Shown: in pieces, positions 1-8,769 of the stretch
How the letters are laid out: each line of letters starts with the position of its first letter
How positions within the stretch are numbered: position 1 is the first letter of the stretch
Assembly (NCBI GenBank): GCA_964620595.1
Contig: CAZUHP010000002.1
Coordinates: 107,778-171,777 of the forward strand
Direction of reading: 5' to 3'
DNA length: 64,000 nucleotides
Source: Desulfocarbo sp964620595
GTDB lineage: Bacteria > Desulfobacterota > Desulfarculia > Desulfarculales > Desulfarculaceae
Notes under the pieces: generated by a model
What the model was told of the DNA's origin: nothing
Seen by the model: only the letters and a program-made list of their open reading frames with translations
Databases searched by the model: none
Made by a program: the position numbers and the translations under genes

Positions 1-1602
1 GGTGGCGTTGCCAAAGGTGTAGGTGGTGCGGCTGGCCGAGGAAGAGCCGCTGGACTGGGTCTGGCGGGTGTCGGGCTGCCACAGCTCGAAGGCCTCGGCC
101 GGCTGGCCCAGCACTTGGGCCGCGATCTGCACATAGGTGCTGGCGTTGCCCTGGCCCATGTCCACCACCCCGGAGTAGAGCCGGATGCGGCCGTCGGGCA
201 GGAGCTGCAGGCGGGCCCTGGCCTCGTCGGGTATCACCGGGCCGTAGCCCATGGCATGCAGGAGCAGGGCCAGGCCCACCCCCCGCCGCTTGTGGGGCCC
301 GGCCTGTTGCTGCCAGGCCTCGCGGTTTTGCCACAGGGGGTGCCGGGCCGCGGCCTCCAGGCAGTAGCGCAGCCCCTGGGGGTCTGCCAGCTTCACCCCG
401 GCCGGGGTGGTTTCGCCGGGCTCCGGCAGGTTGCGGCGGCGAAGCTCCAGGGGGTCCAGGCCCAGCTCGCGGGCCAGCAGGTCCATGGTCAGCTCCATGC
501 CCGCTGCGGCCTGGGGAACGCCGAAGCCCCGGAAGGGACCGCCGATGGGATTGTTGGTGTACACCGCCTGGGCCACCAGCTCGGCGTGGGGGATGCGATA
601 GGGCCCGCCCGCGTGCTCCAGGCCCAGCACGGCCACCACCCCGCCCAGGTGGTCATAGGGTCCGGTGTCGTAGACCAGCCGGGCGGAAAGCGCTCGCAGG
701 CTGCCGTCCCGGTCCGCGCCCAGGCGGTAGTGGAGCCGGGCCGGGTGGCGCTTGGCCCCGGCGATCATGCTCTCCTCCCGGCCCCACCACATCTTCACCG
801 GCCGGCCCGGGCAGGCCAGGGCGGCCAGGGTGAGCAGGCTCTGCACGGTGACCCCGTCTTTGCCGCCAAAGGCCCCGCCGCAAAAGGGCGCCTGCAAGTG
901 GATGCGCTTGGGGTCCAGGTCCAGGGCCCGGCCCACCTCCAGGCAATCGCGGTGAGGAGTCTGGGTGGACACCACCAGGTGGATGCTGCCGTCCGCCTCG
1001 GCACGGGCCCAGCCCGCCTCGGTCTCCAGGTAGGCGTGCTCCTGGCGAGGCAGCTCCCAGGTGGCTTCCACCACCACCGGGCAGGAGTCCAGGGCGGCGG
1101 CGCCTTGGCCCTTGACCAGGCGTCCTTCCAGCAACAGGTTGCCGCCCTCGAAATCCTCGTGCACCAGGGGGGCGCCGGGCTGGAGCGCCTCCTCGGGGTC
1201 GAACACCCCGGGCAGCTCCTCCACCTCCAGGCGGATGGCCTCCAGGCCGCGGCGCAGGGCCTCCCGACTCTCGGCCACCACCAGGGCCACGGCGTCGCCG
1301 CAGTGGCGCACCTTGTCGTCCACCAGCACCGGCTGGTCGTCGCGCACCACCCCCTGGCGGTTGGGGCCGGGCACGTCCTGGGCGGTGAGCACCGCCACCA
1401 CTCCCTCCACCTGGCGCGCGTCTGCGGTGTGCACCGCCTTCAAGTGGGCGTGGGGCACCCCGGCCCGCTTGACCCCGGCCCAAAGGACCCCCTCGCCGTA
1501 ATGGTCCACTGCGTAGACCTCGGCTCCGCGTACCTTGGCCGGTGCGTCCCGGCGGATGAGGGTGCTCCCCAAGACAGGCGGAGCGGCTTCTGGGCTGGAC
1601 AT
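1..1602 (-). CDS. Xanthine dehydrogenase-type molybdopterin-binding subunit (C-terminus beyond window)
   Basis: Large molybdenum-cofactor subunit of the xanthine dehydrogenase / aldehyde oxidoreductase superfamily, which hydroxylates heterocycles or aldehydes in the cytoplasm with FeS and FAD partner subunits. The frame starts at the ATG complementary to 1600-1602, four bases after AGGAGG, and stays open to base 1, giving 534 residues of a family that is usually about 750 long. STLIRRDAPAKVRG near the N-terminus, FCGGAFGGKDG in the middle and GGPFRGFGVPQAA (the conserved arginine loop) are family signatures. The frame closes on SSASRTTYTFGNA at the window edge. The substrate cannot be told from this part, and partner subunits are not visible. 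It is transcribed away from the operon that begins at 1789. Confidence 0.9.
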   Translation of the reverse strand, partial: MSSPEAAPPVLGSTLIRRDAPAKVRGAEVYAVDHYGEGVLWAGVKRAGVPHAHLKAVHTADARQVEGVVAVLTAQDVPGPNRQGVVRDDQPVLVDDKVRHCGDAVALVVAESREALRRGLEAIRLEVEELPGVFDPEEALQPGAPLVHEDFEGGNLLLEGRLVKGQGAAALDSCPVVVEATWELPRQEHAYLETEAGWARAEADGSIHLVVSTQTPHRDCLEVGRALDLDPKRIHLQAPFCGGAFGGKDGVTVQSLLTLAALACPGRPVKMWWGREESMIAGAKRHPARLHYRLGADRDGSLRALSARLVYDTGPYDHLGGVVAVLGLEHAGGPYRIPHAELVAQAVYTNNPIGGPFRGFGVPQAAAGMELTMDLLARELGLDPLELRRRNLPEPGETTPAGVKLADPQGLRYCLEAAARHPLWQNREAWQQQAGPHKRRGVGLALLLHAMGYGPVIPDEARARLQLLPDGRIRLYSGVVDMGQGNASTYVQIAAQVLGQPAEAFELWQPDTRQTQSSGSSSASRTTYTFGNAT

Positions 1603-1695
1603 GGTGCCTCCTGGGCGAAAGCCGGCTTGATCTGCCAGATAATAATTAGGCCAGCCGCGCCGGCTTGTCAAAGGCAATGGTAATGGTACTTGGTC

Positions 1696-1724
1696 TTGGC
1701 GCGACCGGCCACATGGGCTAGAAT
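1696..1724 (+). promoter_or_regulatory. Candidate sigma-70 promoter of the 1789-6490 operon
   Basis: TTGGCG (1696-1701) and TAGAAT (1719-1724) are separated by 17 bases and lie 64 bases upstream of the ATG at 1789. It is in the divergent space between the molybdenum hydroxylase gene and the operon. The -10 box is good and the -35 is fair (first three bases match). Confidence 0.5.
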
Positions 1725-1788
1725 AACGGACTCGAGGGGGCGCGGCCTGGTGGCGCTCCCCTAACGCATGATCATCAAGGAGCCGGAC

Positions 1789-3105
1789 ATGACCCAAGCC
1801 AACGCGCCGGTGTCCCTGCGGGTGCCCCTGGAGGCCGACCTGTTGCCCCTGGCCACCTCCTTTGCCGAGAATGCGGCGCTCTCCCTGGGGCTGGGCCGGC
1901 CCGAGGCCTTGCGGCTTACCCTGGCGGTGGAGGAGGTGTTCTCCTACCTTTCCACCGCCACCGAGGGCCGCGAAAGCCTGGTGCTGGAAGCCCTGGGCCG
2001 GGTGTATTGCGTGGAGCTGCGTCTGAGCTTTGGTTTCCGGGATGTGGACCTAGGCCTGTTCAACCTGGCGGCCCAGTTCTCGCCGGAGGACGAATCCTCC
2101 CTGGAGCAACTGGGCCTGCTCTTGGCCTCCCGCTCGGTGGACCGCTTCTTCTTGCAGGAGCAGCCCGACGGCGGCCTGGAGCTTCTGTTGATTAAGGACA
2201 AGGCCTATCCCCCGCCCGCCAGCCAGGAGCCGCCATCCGTGCAGCCCTTGGCCGACTTCCAGGTGCTCACCCCGGACGCAGGGCAGGTCAAGGAGGCGGC
2301 CCGCCTGCTCCAGGCCCATTACCCGCCCGCCCTTTTCCCGGAGTACTACACCCTGCCCGCCCGCCTGGCCGACATGGTGGCCAGCGGCGATGTGCAGGCC
2401 CTGGTGGCCGCCGACGAGCACGGCAACCTGGGTGGCGTCCTTTTCTGGCGCTTTGACAACCGGGTGACGGTGCGCTCCTACGGCCCCTATGTGTTCGGCC
2501 AGCCCGACCCGGCGCCGGTGGCCGAGGCCCTGGTGGAGGCGGTGCTGGGGCGGGTGGCCAAGAGCCAGGCAGTGGGCTTCGTGTGCCGCTATGCCACCCC
2601 GGAGCTGCCCCAGGAGTACTTTGAGCCCCTGGGCAGCCTGGACTATCTGGAGCCGGACGGGAGCCGCCGGCCCTGGCCCCACTTCTACCGCCAGTTGCGG
2701 GAGGACCCCGGCTCCCGGGTGTGGAGCCATCCCCGGCTCCAGGACTTCCTGCGGGAGACCTACGGCCGCCTGGCCCTGGCCCGGGACATCCACCTGATCC
2801 AGGCCGAGGGCGAGAGCCGCCCCCAGCATTCCCTGGTGGCGGCCCACCTGGAACGTGGCCAGGGTCATGTCACCCTGCGTCCCATGTGGGACGGCGCGGA
2901 CGTGGAAGAAAACCTGTCCCGCCACTTGGAGGTGCTGAAGGCCGAGGGACTGGTCAACATCTTCTTTGACCTGGACCTGGGCCTGCCCTGGCAAAGCCAA
3001 TGGGTGCCGCCCCTGTTGGAGCTGGGTTTCACCCCGCGCCTGGTGCTGCCCTTTGGCGGCCGGGCCGATGTGGTGGTCTTCCAGCATCTGGGTGAGTCGG
3101 CCTGA
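1789..3105 (+). CDS. Two-domain protein: degenerate RsbW-like ATPase fold plus GNAT-like domain
   Basis: Function unknown. Residues 1-140 look like an anti-sigma-factor (RsbW/HATPase) fold: the helix containing LRLTLAVEE matches the N-box helix of that family, but the usual Asn after the EE is absent (EEVFSYL), so ATP binding is doubtful. Residues about 150-435 contain GNAT-like strands (ALVAADEHGNLGGVLFW). I chose the ATG at 1789 because AAGGAG (1777-1782) lies six bases before it; the in-frame ATG at 1768 would put that ribosome site inside the gene. The stop overlaps the next start (TGATG), so the pair is translationally coupled. It is the first gene of a four-gene operon with an aminotransferase, an MFS carrier and a second GNAT protein, which suggests modification and transport of an amino compound (inference). 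Confidence 0.55.
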   Translation: MTQANAPVSLRVPLEADLLPLATSFAENAALSLGLGRPEALRLTLAVEEVFSYLSTATEGRESLVLEALGRVYCVELRLSFGFRDVDLGLFNLAAQFSPEDESSLEQLGLLLASRSVDRFFLQEQPDGGLELLLIKDKAYPPPASQEPPSVQPLADFQVLTPDAGQVKEAARLLQAHYPPALFPEYYTLPARLADMVASGDVQALVAADEHGNLGGVLFWRFDNRVTVRSYGPYVFGQPDPAPVAEALVEAVLGRVAKSQAVGFVCRYATPELPQEYFEPLGSLDYLEPDGSRRPWPHFYRQLREDPGSRVWSHPRLQDFLRETYGRLALARDIHLIQAEGESRPQHSLVAAHLERGQGHVTLRPMWDGADVEENLSRHLEVLKAEGLVNIFFDLDLGLPWQSQWVPPLLELGFTPRLVLPFGGRADVVVFQHLGESA

Positions 3106-4211
3106 TGCATAGCCTGGCCCTGGACAAGCTGGTCCCGGACTACATCAAGGGGTTCGAGGCCTACATACCCAGCAAGCCCGACCCGGAGCTGATGCGGCTC
3201 TACGGGGTGGACCACCTCTACCGCCTGAACAACAACGAGAACCCCCTGGGCCCGCCGGCCGCGGCCCAGGAGGTGATCCGCAACTTCTCCCCGCCCAAGG
3301 CGGCGCTCTATCCCAGCGGCGACGTGTACTACCTGCGCTACGCCCTGGCCGAGCGCTTCGACATGGACCCGGACCAGTTCCTGGTGGGCAATGGGGCCAA
3401 CGAGGTCATCGCCTTTGCCATCAAGGCCTTTTGCGAGGCCGGCGACAACATCGTCACCGCGGACAAGACCTTTGCGGTCTACGAGTGGGTGGCCGAGTTC
3501 AGCGGCTTCAAGGCCAAGCTGGTGCCGCTCAAGGACTTCGGCTTTGACGACCAGGGCATGCTGGAGGCCATTGACGAGCGCACCAAGATCATCTTTCTCT
3601 GCAACCCCAACAACCCCACCGGCACCTGGTGGGACCAGGACCGCTTGCGGCGGTTCCTGGACGCGGTGGCCGGCCGCCAGATCGTGGTGGTGGACGAGGC
3701 CTACTTCGAGTTCGTGGAGCACCCCGATTATCCCGACGGCATGCAGCTTTTGCGCGAGTACCCCAACCTGGTGGTGTTCCGCACCTTCTCCAAGATGTAC
3801 GGCCTGGCGGGCCTGCGTATCGGCTATCTGGCCGGCTCCCTGGAGGTGGTGGACGTGATCCGCCGCACCTGCGTGGTGTACTCGGTGAACGTGCTGGCCC
3901 AGGAGGCGGCCCTTGCCGCCCTTTCCGACGACGCCGAACATATCGCCGCCACCCGCCGCCTGGTGCGCGAGGAAAAGGCCTTTCTCGCCCGGGAGATGGA
4001 GCGCCTGGGGCTGCGCACCCAGATGGGGGAAGGCTGCTTCGTCATGGTCCGCCTGCCCATGAGCGATACCCTGGCCTACCGCAAGCTCATGGCCCAGGGG
4101 GTGATGATCCGCTCCATGACCGGCTTTCGTTTCCCCAACTGGATCCGGGTGAGCGTGGGCAGCCACCAGGCCATGGAGGCCTTTGTGACCGCCCTGGAAG
4201 GTATTCTCTAA
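3105..4211 (+). CDS. HisC-like class I/II PLP aminotransferase
   Basis: Pyridoxal-phosphate aminotransferase of the histidinol-phosphate/aromatic aminotransferase group, 368 residues, full length. Visible signatures are NNNENPLGPP near the N-terminus, CNPNNPTG, VVDEAYFEF (the Asp that contacts the PLP ring nitrogen) and FRTFSKMYGLAGLRIGYL with the Schiff-base Lys in SK. Its ATG overlaps the preceding stop by one base and it is followed after 13 bases by an MFS gene. Family members act on histidinol phosphate, Phe/Tyr or other amino acids. The operon is not a histidine operon (hisI and hisG are at 44-46 kb), so a different amino substrate, or the last step of Phe/Tyr synthesis, is possible. 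Specificity cannot be read from the sequence. Confidence 0.82.
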   Translation: MHSLALDKLVPDYIKGFEAYIPSKPDPELMRLYGVDHLYRLNNNENPLGPPAAAQEVIRNFSPPKAALYPSGDVYYLRYALAERFDMDPDQFLVGNGANEVIAFAIKAFCEAGDNIVTADKTFAVYEWVAEFSGFKAKLVPLKDFGFDDQGMLEAIDERTKIIFLCNPNNPTGTWWDQDRLRRFLDAVAGRQIVVVDEAYFEFVEHPDYPDGMQLLREYPNLVVFRTFSKMYGLAGLRIGYLAGSLEVVDVIRRTCVVYSVNVLAQEAALAALSDDAEHIAATRRLVREEKAFLAREMERLGLRTQMGEGCFVMVRLPMSDTLAYRKLMAQGVMIRSMTGFRFPNWIRVSVGSHQAMEAFVTALEGIL

Positions 4212-4224
4212 AGGTGTTCCCTAT

Positions 4225-5466
4225 ATGACCGTCGGCACCGCTTCTGCTCCGGACCATACTACGCCAAGCTTGCGCCTTTGGAACCGGGGCTTTGTGGCCC
4301 TCGTCGTGGCCATGTTCCTTATCTTCTGCAACATGGCCGTGTTCTTCGAGTTCTACGACTATCTCAAGTACCTCAAGCTGCCCCCAGCCAGCCTGGGCAT
4401 CATCATCGGGGTGTTCGCCCTGGTGGCCCTGTTTGCGCGGCCCTTCCTCAGCATGGTGCTCAACCCCACCAACGCCCGCCTCTGGATCATCGTGGGTACG
4501 GTGGGGGTGGTGGTCTCCTTGCTGTTCTACGGATCGTTCACCAGCTATTGGGGGTTGGTGACTATACGGGTAGTGCACGGCCTTTTCTACGTGCTCCTGG
4601 CCACCGCTTCCATGGCCGCCCTGGTGGCCTGCATCCCCCCCGACAAAAGCGGACAGGCCTTTGGACTCCTGGCGGTGGTCACCATCTTGCCTTACGCGGT
4701 GGTCCCGCCCCTGGCCGAAAACATGCATGCGGGCCTGGCCGACTATCCCGACTTGCTGGCCCAGACCGGCCTGGCCATGCTCCTCATCGTCCCCCTGGTC
4801 TTCCTGGTGCCCCGCGGTGGTGACGGCTCCTCTGCCCCCAAGAAGGAGGGGCGCTTGAAATGGGCCGAGGTGGCCGCCAACCTGAAGGACCGGCGGGTGT
4901 CAGTGCTCTTGGGGGTGTCCCTGCTCATGTTCACCGCCTTCACCTCGGTGTTCTATTTCATAAATTCCTATGCCGAGCAAAGCGGCGTGCGGGACGCGGG
5001 CTGGTTCTTCACCTCGGCCACGGCCACCGAGATAGCAGTGCGCCTGTTCTTGGGCCGGCTCTTCGACCGCCTGCCCAAGCACAAGCTCCTTAGCGGGGCC
5101 CTGGCCCTCCTGGCCGGGGCCTATCTGGTCCTGCCCGCGGCGGTGGGCGGCTTGCCGGGCCTGCTGGTCCTGGCCGTGTTCTTCGGCCTGGGTTGGGGCA
5201 TGGCCATGCCTCTTTTCAACGCCCTGCTTTTCGACCTCTCGCCGCCCAGGCTGAAGGCCCTCAACGCCAACCTGGGCTTGCAGATGTTCCAGGGCGGCTT
5301 TTTCCTGGGTCCCTTCCTGGGCGCTTGGCTGATCCAGGGAGTGGGCTACCGGGGTTTGTTCTTCGCCTGCGGCGGGGTCTGCCTGCTGGGGGCGGTGCTG
5401 GTGCTGATGATGGTCCGTGAAGGGGCTCAAACCATACCAGGGGGTCTACCTAGCAATGAACACTAA
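4225..5466 (+). CDS. MFS transporter
   Basis: Major facilitator superfamily carrier of the inner membrane, 413 residues, with about twelve hydrophobic segments. The first is RGFVALVVAMFLIFCNMAVF, and the halves are split by a charged loop around residues 195-215 (GGDGSSAPKKEGRLKW). RLFLGRLFDRLPKHK resembles the MFS loop signature (GxxxDRxGRR-like) between segments of the second half. It lies 13 bases after the aminotransferase gene and its last 11 bases overlap the following GNAT gene, so it belongs to the same operon. The substrate is unknown; co-expression with two acyltransferase-like proteins and an aminotransferase suggests a small amino compound. Confidence 0.85.
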   Translation: MTVGTASAPDHTTPSLRLWNRGFVALVVAMFLIFCNMAVFFEFYDYLKYLKLPPASLGIIIGVFALVALFARPFLSMVLNPTNARLWIIVGTVGVVVSLLFYGSFTSYWGLVTIRVVHGLFYVLLATASMAALVACIPPDKSGQAFGLLAVVTILPYAVVPPLAENMHAGLADYPDLLAQTGLAMLLIVPLVFLVPRGGDGSSAPKKEGRLKWAEVAANLKDRRVSVLLGVSLLMFTAFTSVFYFINSYAEQSGVRDAGWFFTSATATEIAVRLFLGRLFDRLPKHKLLSGALALLAGAYLVLPAAVGGLPGLLVLAVFFGLGWGMAMPLFNALLFDLSPPRLKALNANLGLQMFQGGFFLGPFLGAWLIQGVGYRGLFFACGGVCLLGAVLVLMMVREGAQTIPGGLPSNEH

Positions 5467-6490
5467 CGGCAAGGGTGATTACTACGTGGAGCCGGGCCAG
5501 GAAGTCACGGTAGATATTTTCCGGCCCGAAGACGCCGAGGGCGTGGCCGGCTGCTTCAAGACGGTCTACGGGGACGGCTACCCGGTGCGGGCCTACTATG
5601 AGCCGGCGGAGCTGATCGCGGCCAATGCCGAGGGGCGGATCATCTCCACCGTGGCGCGCACCACGGGGGGGGAGGTGGTGGGCCACAACGCCATGTTCCG
5701 CTACCCGCCCAATGCGAAGCACTATGAGTCCGGGGCCGGGGTGGTGCTGCCCGCTTACCGCTCCGGTGGCTTGTTCAACAAGATGGTGAGCCATAACACC
5801 CAAGTGGCGGCGCCCCGCTTCGGGGTGGAGATGGTGTACGGCGAGCCGGTGTGCAACCATGTCTTCAGCCAGAAGCTGACCCATTCCCAGGGCTGGATCA
5901 GCATGGCCCTGGAAATGGACCTCATGCCCGCCGCGGCCTACAGCAAGGAAAAGAGCGCTCCCGGACGGGTGAGTTCCCTGTTGGACTTTGGCGCCCTGAA
6001 GCCCTGCCCTCAGCAGGTGTTCCTGCCCGAGGTCTACCTGGAGGAGTTGGACTTCCTCTACGCCGACTTTCCCGAGCAGCGCAGCTTCACTCCTGCCCAG
6101 GCGGCGCCGCCGGCCGGCAGCACCAGCCGGGTGGACATGGATATATTCGATTTCGCCCAGGTGGCACGCATAACCGTGCATCAGGTCGGCGAGGACCTGG
6201 CCCGGGTGGTGGCCGACCACCAGGCCCAGGCCGCCCAAAAGGACTGCATCGTGTTCCAGGTGCGGCTCCCCCTCACCGTGCCCTGGGTGGGCGCGTCGGT
6301 GGAGGCGCTGCGGGACGACGGCTGGTTCCTGGGCGGGGTGCTGCCCTGCTGGTTCGCCGAGGGAGACGGCCTGCTGATGCAGAAGATGAACCATACCCCG
6401 GGCTGGGACGACATGAAGCTGGAATTCGAGCGCGGCAAGCAGGTTACCGAGCTGGTGCGCCGCGACTGGGAGCGCACCGTCTCCGGCTAG
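5456..6490 (+). CDS. GNAT-family N-acetyltransferase-like protein
   Basis: Protein of 344 residues with an N-terminal GNAT-like domain. VTVDIFRPEDAEGVAGCFKT is the usual opening strand/helix, and GAGVVLPAYRSGGLFNKMV corresponds to the acetyl-CoA loop (R-x-G-G). The C-terminal half (from about residue 200) is not recognised. I prefer the ATG at 5456; an in-frame GTG at 5417 would overlap the MFS gene by 50 bases and lacks a ribosome site. The TAG stop (6488-6490) interlocks with the stop of the convergent stress-protein gene (6487-6489). It is the last gene of the four-gene operon; target unknown. Confidence 0.65.
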   Translation: MNTNGKGDYYVEPGQEVTVDIFRPEDAEGVAGCFKTVYGDGYPVRAYYEPAELIAANAEGRIISTVARTTGGEVVGHNAMFRYPPNAKHYESGAGVVLPAYRSGGLFNKMVSHNTQVAAPRFGVEMVYGEPVCNHVFSQKLTHSQGWISMALEMDLMPAAAYSKEKSAPGRVSSLLDFGALKPCPQQVFLPEVYLEELDFLYADFPEQRSFTPAQAAPPAGSTSRVDMDIFDFAQVARITVHQVGEDLARVVADHQAQAAQKDCIVFQVRLPLTVPWVGASVEALRDDGWFLGGVLPCWFAEGDGLLMQKMNHTPGWDDMKLEFERGKQVTELVRRDWERTVSG

Positions 6491-7368
6491 GCTGGTGGAG
6501 CTTCCTCCGGCTCCACCGGGCGCTTGATGGCCAGGATATTGACCGGGGCCTCGCGCAGGAGCCGCACCGACACGCTTCCGAACAGGAACTCCTGGGCCTT
6601 GGTCAGCTCGCGCTTGCCCAGCACCACCGTGTGATAGCCACCCTCGCTTATCTCCCGCAGGAGCACGTCCGAAACCCGGGTGCGCTTGTCCGCCACCAGG
6701 ACCTTGGTTTCCAGGTTCTCTGGCGCCACCCCGCCGGCCAGGAGAATGTCCCGCGCCTGGTCCAAGGCCCGGCGGCCTCCCTCCTGGACCTCGGCTTGCC
6801 GGGCCTTGGCCTCCTCCGGGCCAGGGGCGTTGTCCGGGTCCTTCTCTTCGCTCACCCACACCAGGGTCACCTTCACTCCGCTGAGGCCGCCCATCACGTC
6901 GGCAAAGTACTTGGCCGCGTATAGTCCCTGGGCGTGCTGGTCCACGCACAGCAGGAAGCTCCGCTCGAACTCGGCCGGCTGGTATGGCGCCGCGCTGGCG
7001 CGCAGGTAGCCGGCGCGCGCATCGCCGTAGGCGCCGGCCAGGAACCCGGCCAGGTTGAACAGCACCACCTCCAGGGAGTTTCCCACCAGGCTGTCGAACG
7101 CGGCCAGGCTTCTCTGCGCCGCCATGTGGTGCAGTTGGACCTGGTGCTCGGCCAGCCAGAGCATGTGGGGCAGGTAGATGAGGGACACGGCCAGGGAGGT
7201 GATGAGCCCCCAGCGCCGTCCACCCCATAGGCCGGCCAGCACTATGGGTATGAGATACAGCTCCCGGTAGATGATGTGCAGGGGAGAGGCGCTGGCCGCG
7301 GTGAGGTAGTGCAGGGCCGTGATGGCGGCCACCATTCCGATTATCAGGCAGAGTTTCTTTGCGCGCAT
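6487..7368 (-). CDS. Membrane-anchored universal stress protein
   Basis: 293-residue protein joining a hydrophobic N-terminal region (about residues 1-115) to a UspA domain. The hydrophobic part includes LHIIYRELYLIPIVLAGLWG, a segment typical of the membrane input region of many sensor kinases, plus two further hydrophobic stretches. The C-terminal domain ends in VVLGKRELTKAQEFLFGSVS followed by VRLLREAPVNILAIK, the G-x(n)-G-S/T nucleotide-binding signature of ATP-type USPs. AAGGAG lies six bases before the chosen ATG (complement of 7366-7368). Its stop interlocks with the convergent operon, and an assembly gap lies 66 bases upstream, so its promoter region is partly missing. USPs are normally soluble, so the membrane fusion is notable. 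Confidence 0.8.
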   Translation of the reverse strand: MRAKKLCLIIGMVAAITALHYLTAASASPLHIIYRELYLIPIVLAGLWGGRRWGLITSLAVSLIYLPHMLWLAEHQVQLHHMAAQRSLAAFDSLVGNSLEVVLFNLAGFLAGAYGDARAGYLRASAAPYQPAEFERSFLLCVDQHAQGLYAAKYFADVMGGLSGVKVTLVWVSEEKDPDNAPGPEEAKARQAEVQEGGRRALDQARDILLAGGVAPENLETKVLVADKRTRVSDVLLREISEGGYHTVVLGKRELTKAQEFLFGSVSVRLLREAPVNILAIKRPVEPEEAPPA

Positions 7369-7434
7369 GAGAGGCTCCTTGGGGAAACGCGTTTTGCCTG
7401 TCCTTCCGCGTTCTGATGCACGATCTGTTCCGCT

Positions 7435-7534
7435 NNNNNNNNNNNNNNNNNNNNNNNNNNNNNNNNNNNNNNNNNNNNNNNNNNNNNNNNNNNNNNNNNN
7501 NNNNNNNNNNNNNNNNNNNNNNNNNNNNNNNNNN
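7435..7534. other. Assembly gap (100 N)
   Basis: Exactly 100 N, the usual placeholder for a gap of unknown length. It separates the upstream region of the minus-strand stress-protein gene from the upstream region of the aminotransferase gene at 7645. The divergent promoters, and possibly more, are missing here. Confidence 0.99.
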
Positions 7535-7644
7535 GCCGGCTTTTGCATTGGCGACTCTACGGGTATAGTAAAGGCGACGCTTGGCTCTGCTCCAAGCAGC
7601 AGCCTCGCGGTGCGCCATCCACCCAATCCGCCACGGAGGAAAGC

Positions 7645-8757
7645 ATGAAGGAGTTGACCCCCCCGCAAAGGCTTCTCCTGGGACCGGGACCCAGCAACGT
7701 GCCCTACCGCGTGCTGCGCGCCATGTCCACCCCGGTCATCGGCCATCTGGACCCTGAGTTCATGGAGATCATGGACGAGGTCTGCCAGCTCCTGCGCCAG
7801 ACTTTTCAGACCCGGAACCAGATGACCTTCCCGGTTTCGGGCACTGGCTCGGCCGGTATGGAGGCCACCTTCGTGAACCTGCTGGAGCCGGGGGATACCG
7901 CAGTCATCGGCGTGAACGGCGTGTTCGGTACCCGCATGTGCGACGTGGCCCAGCGCTGCGGCGCCAAGGTGGTCAAGGTGGAGGCCGAGTGGGGCCGCAT
8001 CATCGACCAGGGCCAGATGATCGAGGCGGTCAAGCAGAACCCCGGCGCCAAGCTCTGCGCCATAGTGCATGCCGAGACCTCCACGGGCGTGCTGCAGCCC
8101 ATCCAGGAGCTGGGCGCCTTTCTCCAGGACACCGACACACTCTTTTTGGTGGACGCGGTCACCTCCCTGGGCGGCGTGAACCTGGAGGTGGACGCCTGGG
8201 GCATCGACGCCTGCTACAGCGGCACCCAGAAGTGCTTGTGCGTGCCCCCGGGCCTGGCCCCGGTCACCTTCAGCCCCAAGGCCATGGAGGTGATAAACAA
8301 GCGCCAGAGCAAGGTGCAGTCCTGGTATCTGGACTTGACCATGCTGCAAAAGTACTGGGCCGCGGGCGAGGCCCAGCGCCTATACCACCACACCGCGCCC
8401 ATCACCATGATCTACGGCCTGCGGGAGGGCCTGCGCATCGTGCAGGAGGAGGGCCTGGCCGAGCGCTGCCAGCGCCATGCCGCCGCCGCCGGCCACCTCT
8501 ACCAGGGCCTGGAGGAGTTGGGCTTCAGCTTCTGGGCCCAGGAGGGACACCGCCTGCCGCCCCTTACCTCCGCCTATCCGCCGCCGGGCTGGGACGTGGA
8601 GGGCATCCGCAAGAAGCTGCTCGTCGACTACGACATCGAGGTGGGCGCTGGCCTGGGGCCGGTGGCCGGCAAGATATGGCGCATCGGGCTCATGGGCGAA
8701 AACGCCTGCGTGCAGAAGGTGGCCGTGCTGTTGCGGGCCCTGCGGGACTTTGCCTAG
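7645..8757 (+). CDS. Class V aminotransferase, alanine/serine-glyoxylate aminotransferase type
   Basis: PLP enzyme of the alanine-glyoxylate / serine-glyoxylate / ureidoglycine-glyoxylate group, 370 residues, full length. It begins LLLGPGPSNVPYRVLRAM, the usual N-terminal phosphate-binding segment, has Asp170 in LFLVDAVTSLGG and the Schiff-base Lys196 in YSGTQKCLCVPPG. GGAGGA (7635-7640) precedes the ATG at 7645. It is followed after 12 bases by an aldolase resembling 4-hydroxy-2-oxoglutarate aldolase, which releases glyoxylate, so the pair probably handles glyoxylate by converting it to glycine (inference). A role in purine breakdown, given the molybdenum hydroxylase 6 kb away, is a weaker alternative. 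Confidence 0.88.
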   Translation: MKELTPPQRLLLGPGPSNVPYRVLRAMSTPVIGHLDPEFMEIMDEVCQLLRQTFQTRNQMTFPVSGTGSAGMEATFVNLLEPGDTAVIGVNGVFGTRMCDVAQRCGAKVVKVEAEWGRIIDQGQMIEAVKQNPGAKLCAIVHAETSTGVLQPIQELGAFLQDTDTLFLVDAVTSLGGVNLEVDAWGIDACYSGTQKCLCVPPGLAPVTFSPKAMEVINKRQSKVQSWYLDLTMLQKYWAAGEAQRLYHHTAPITMIYGLREGLRIVQEEGLAERCQRHAAAAGHLYQGLEELGFSFWAQEGHRLPPLTSAYPPPGWDVEGIRKKLLVDYDIEVGAGLGPVAGKIWRIGLMGENACVQKVAVLLRALRDFA

Positions 8758-8769
8758 AAAGGGTTTCCC

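Noticed and set aside
115..1683. Long plus-strand open frame of 522 codons
   Set aside because: Antisense to the molybdenum hydroxylase subunit; its translation is Gly/His/Pro/Gln-rich with no family motif. GC-rich coding DNA commonly gives such open antisense frames.
5450..8349. Long minus-strand frames running across the N gap at 7435-7534
   Set aside because: They join unrelated sequence through unknown bases. Only the UspA gene at 6487-7368 is supported on that strand.
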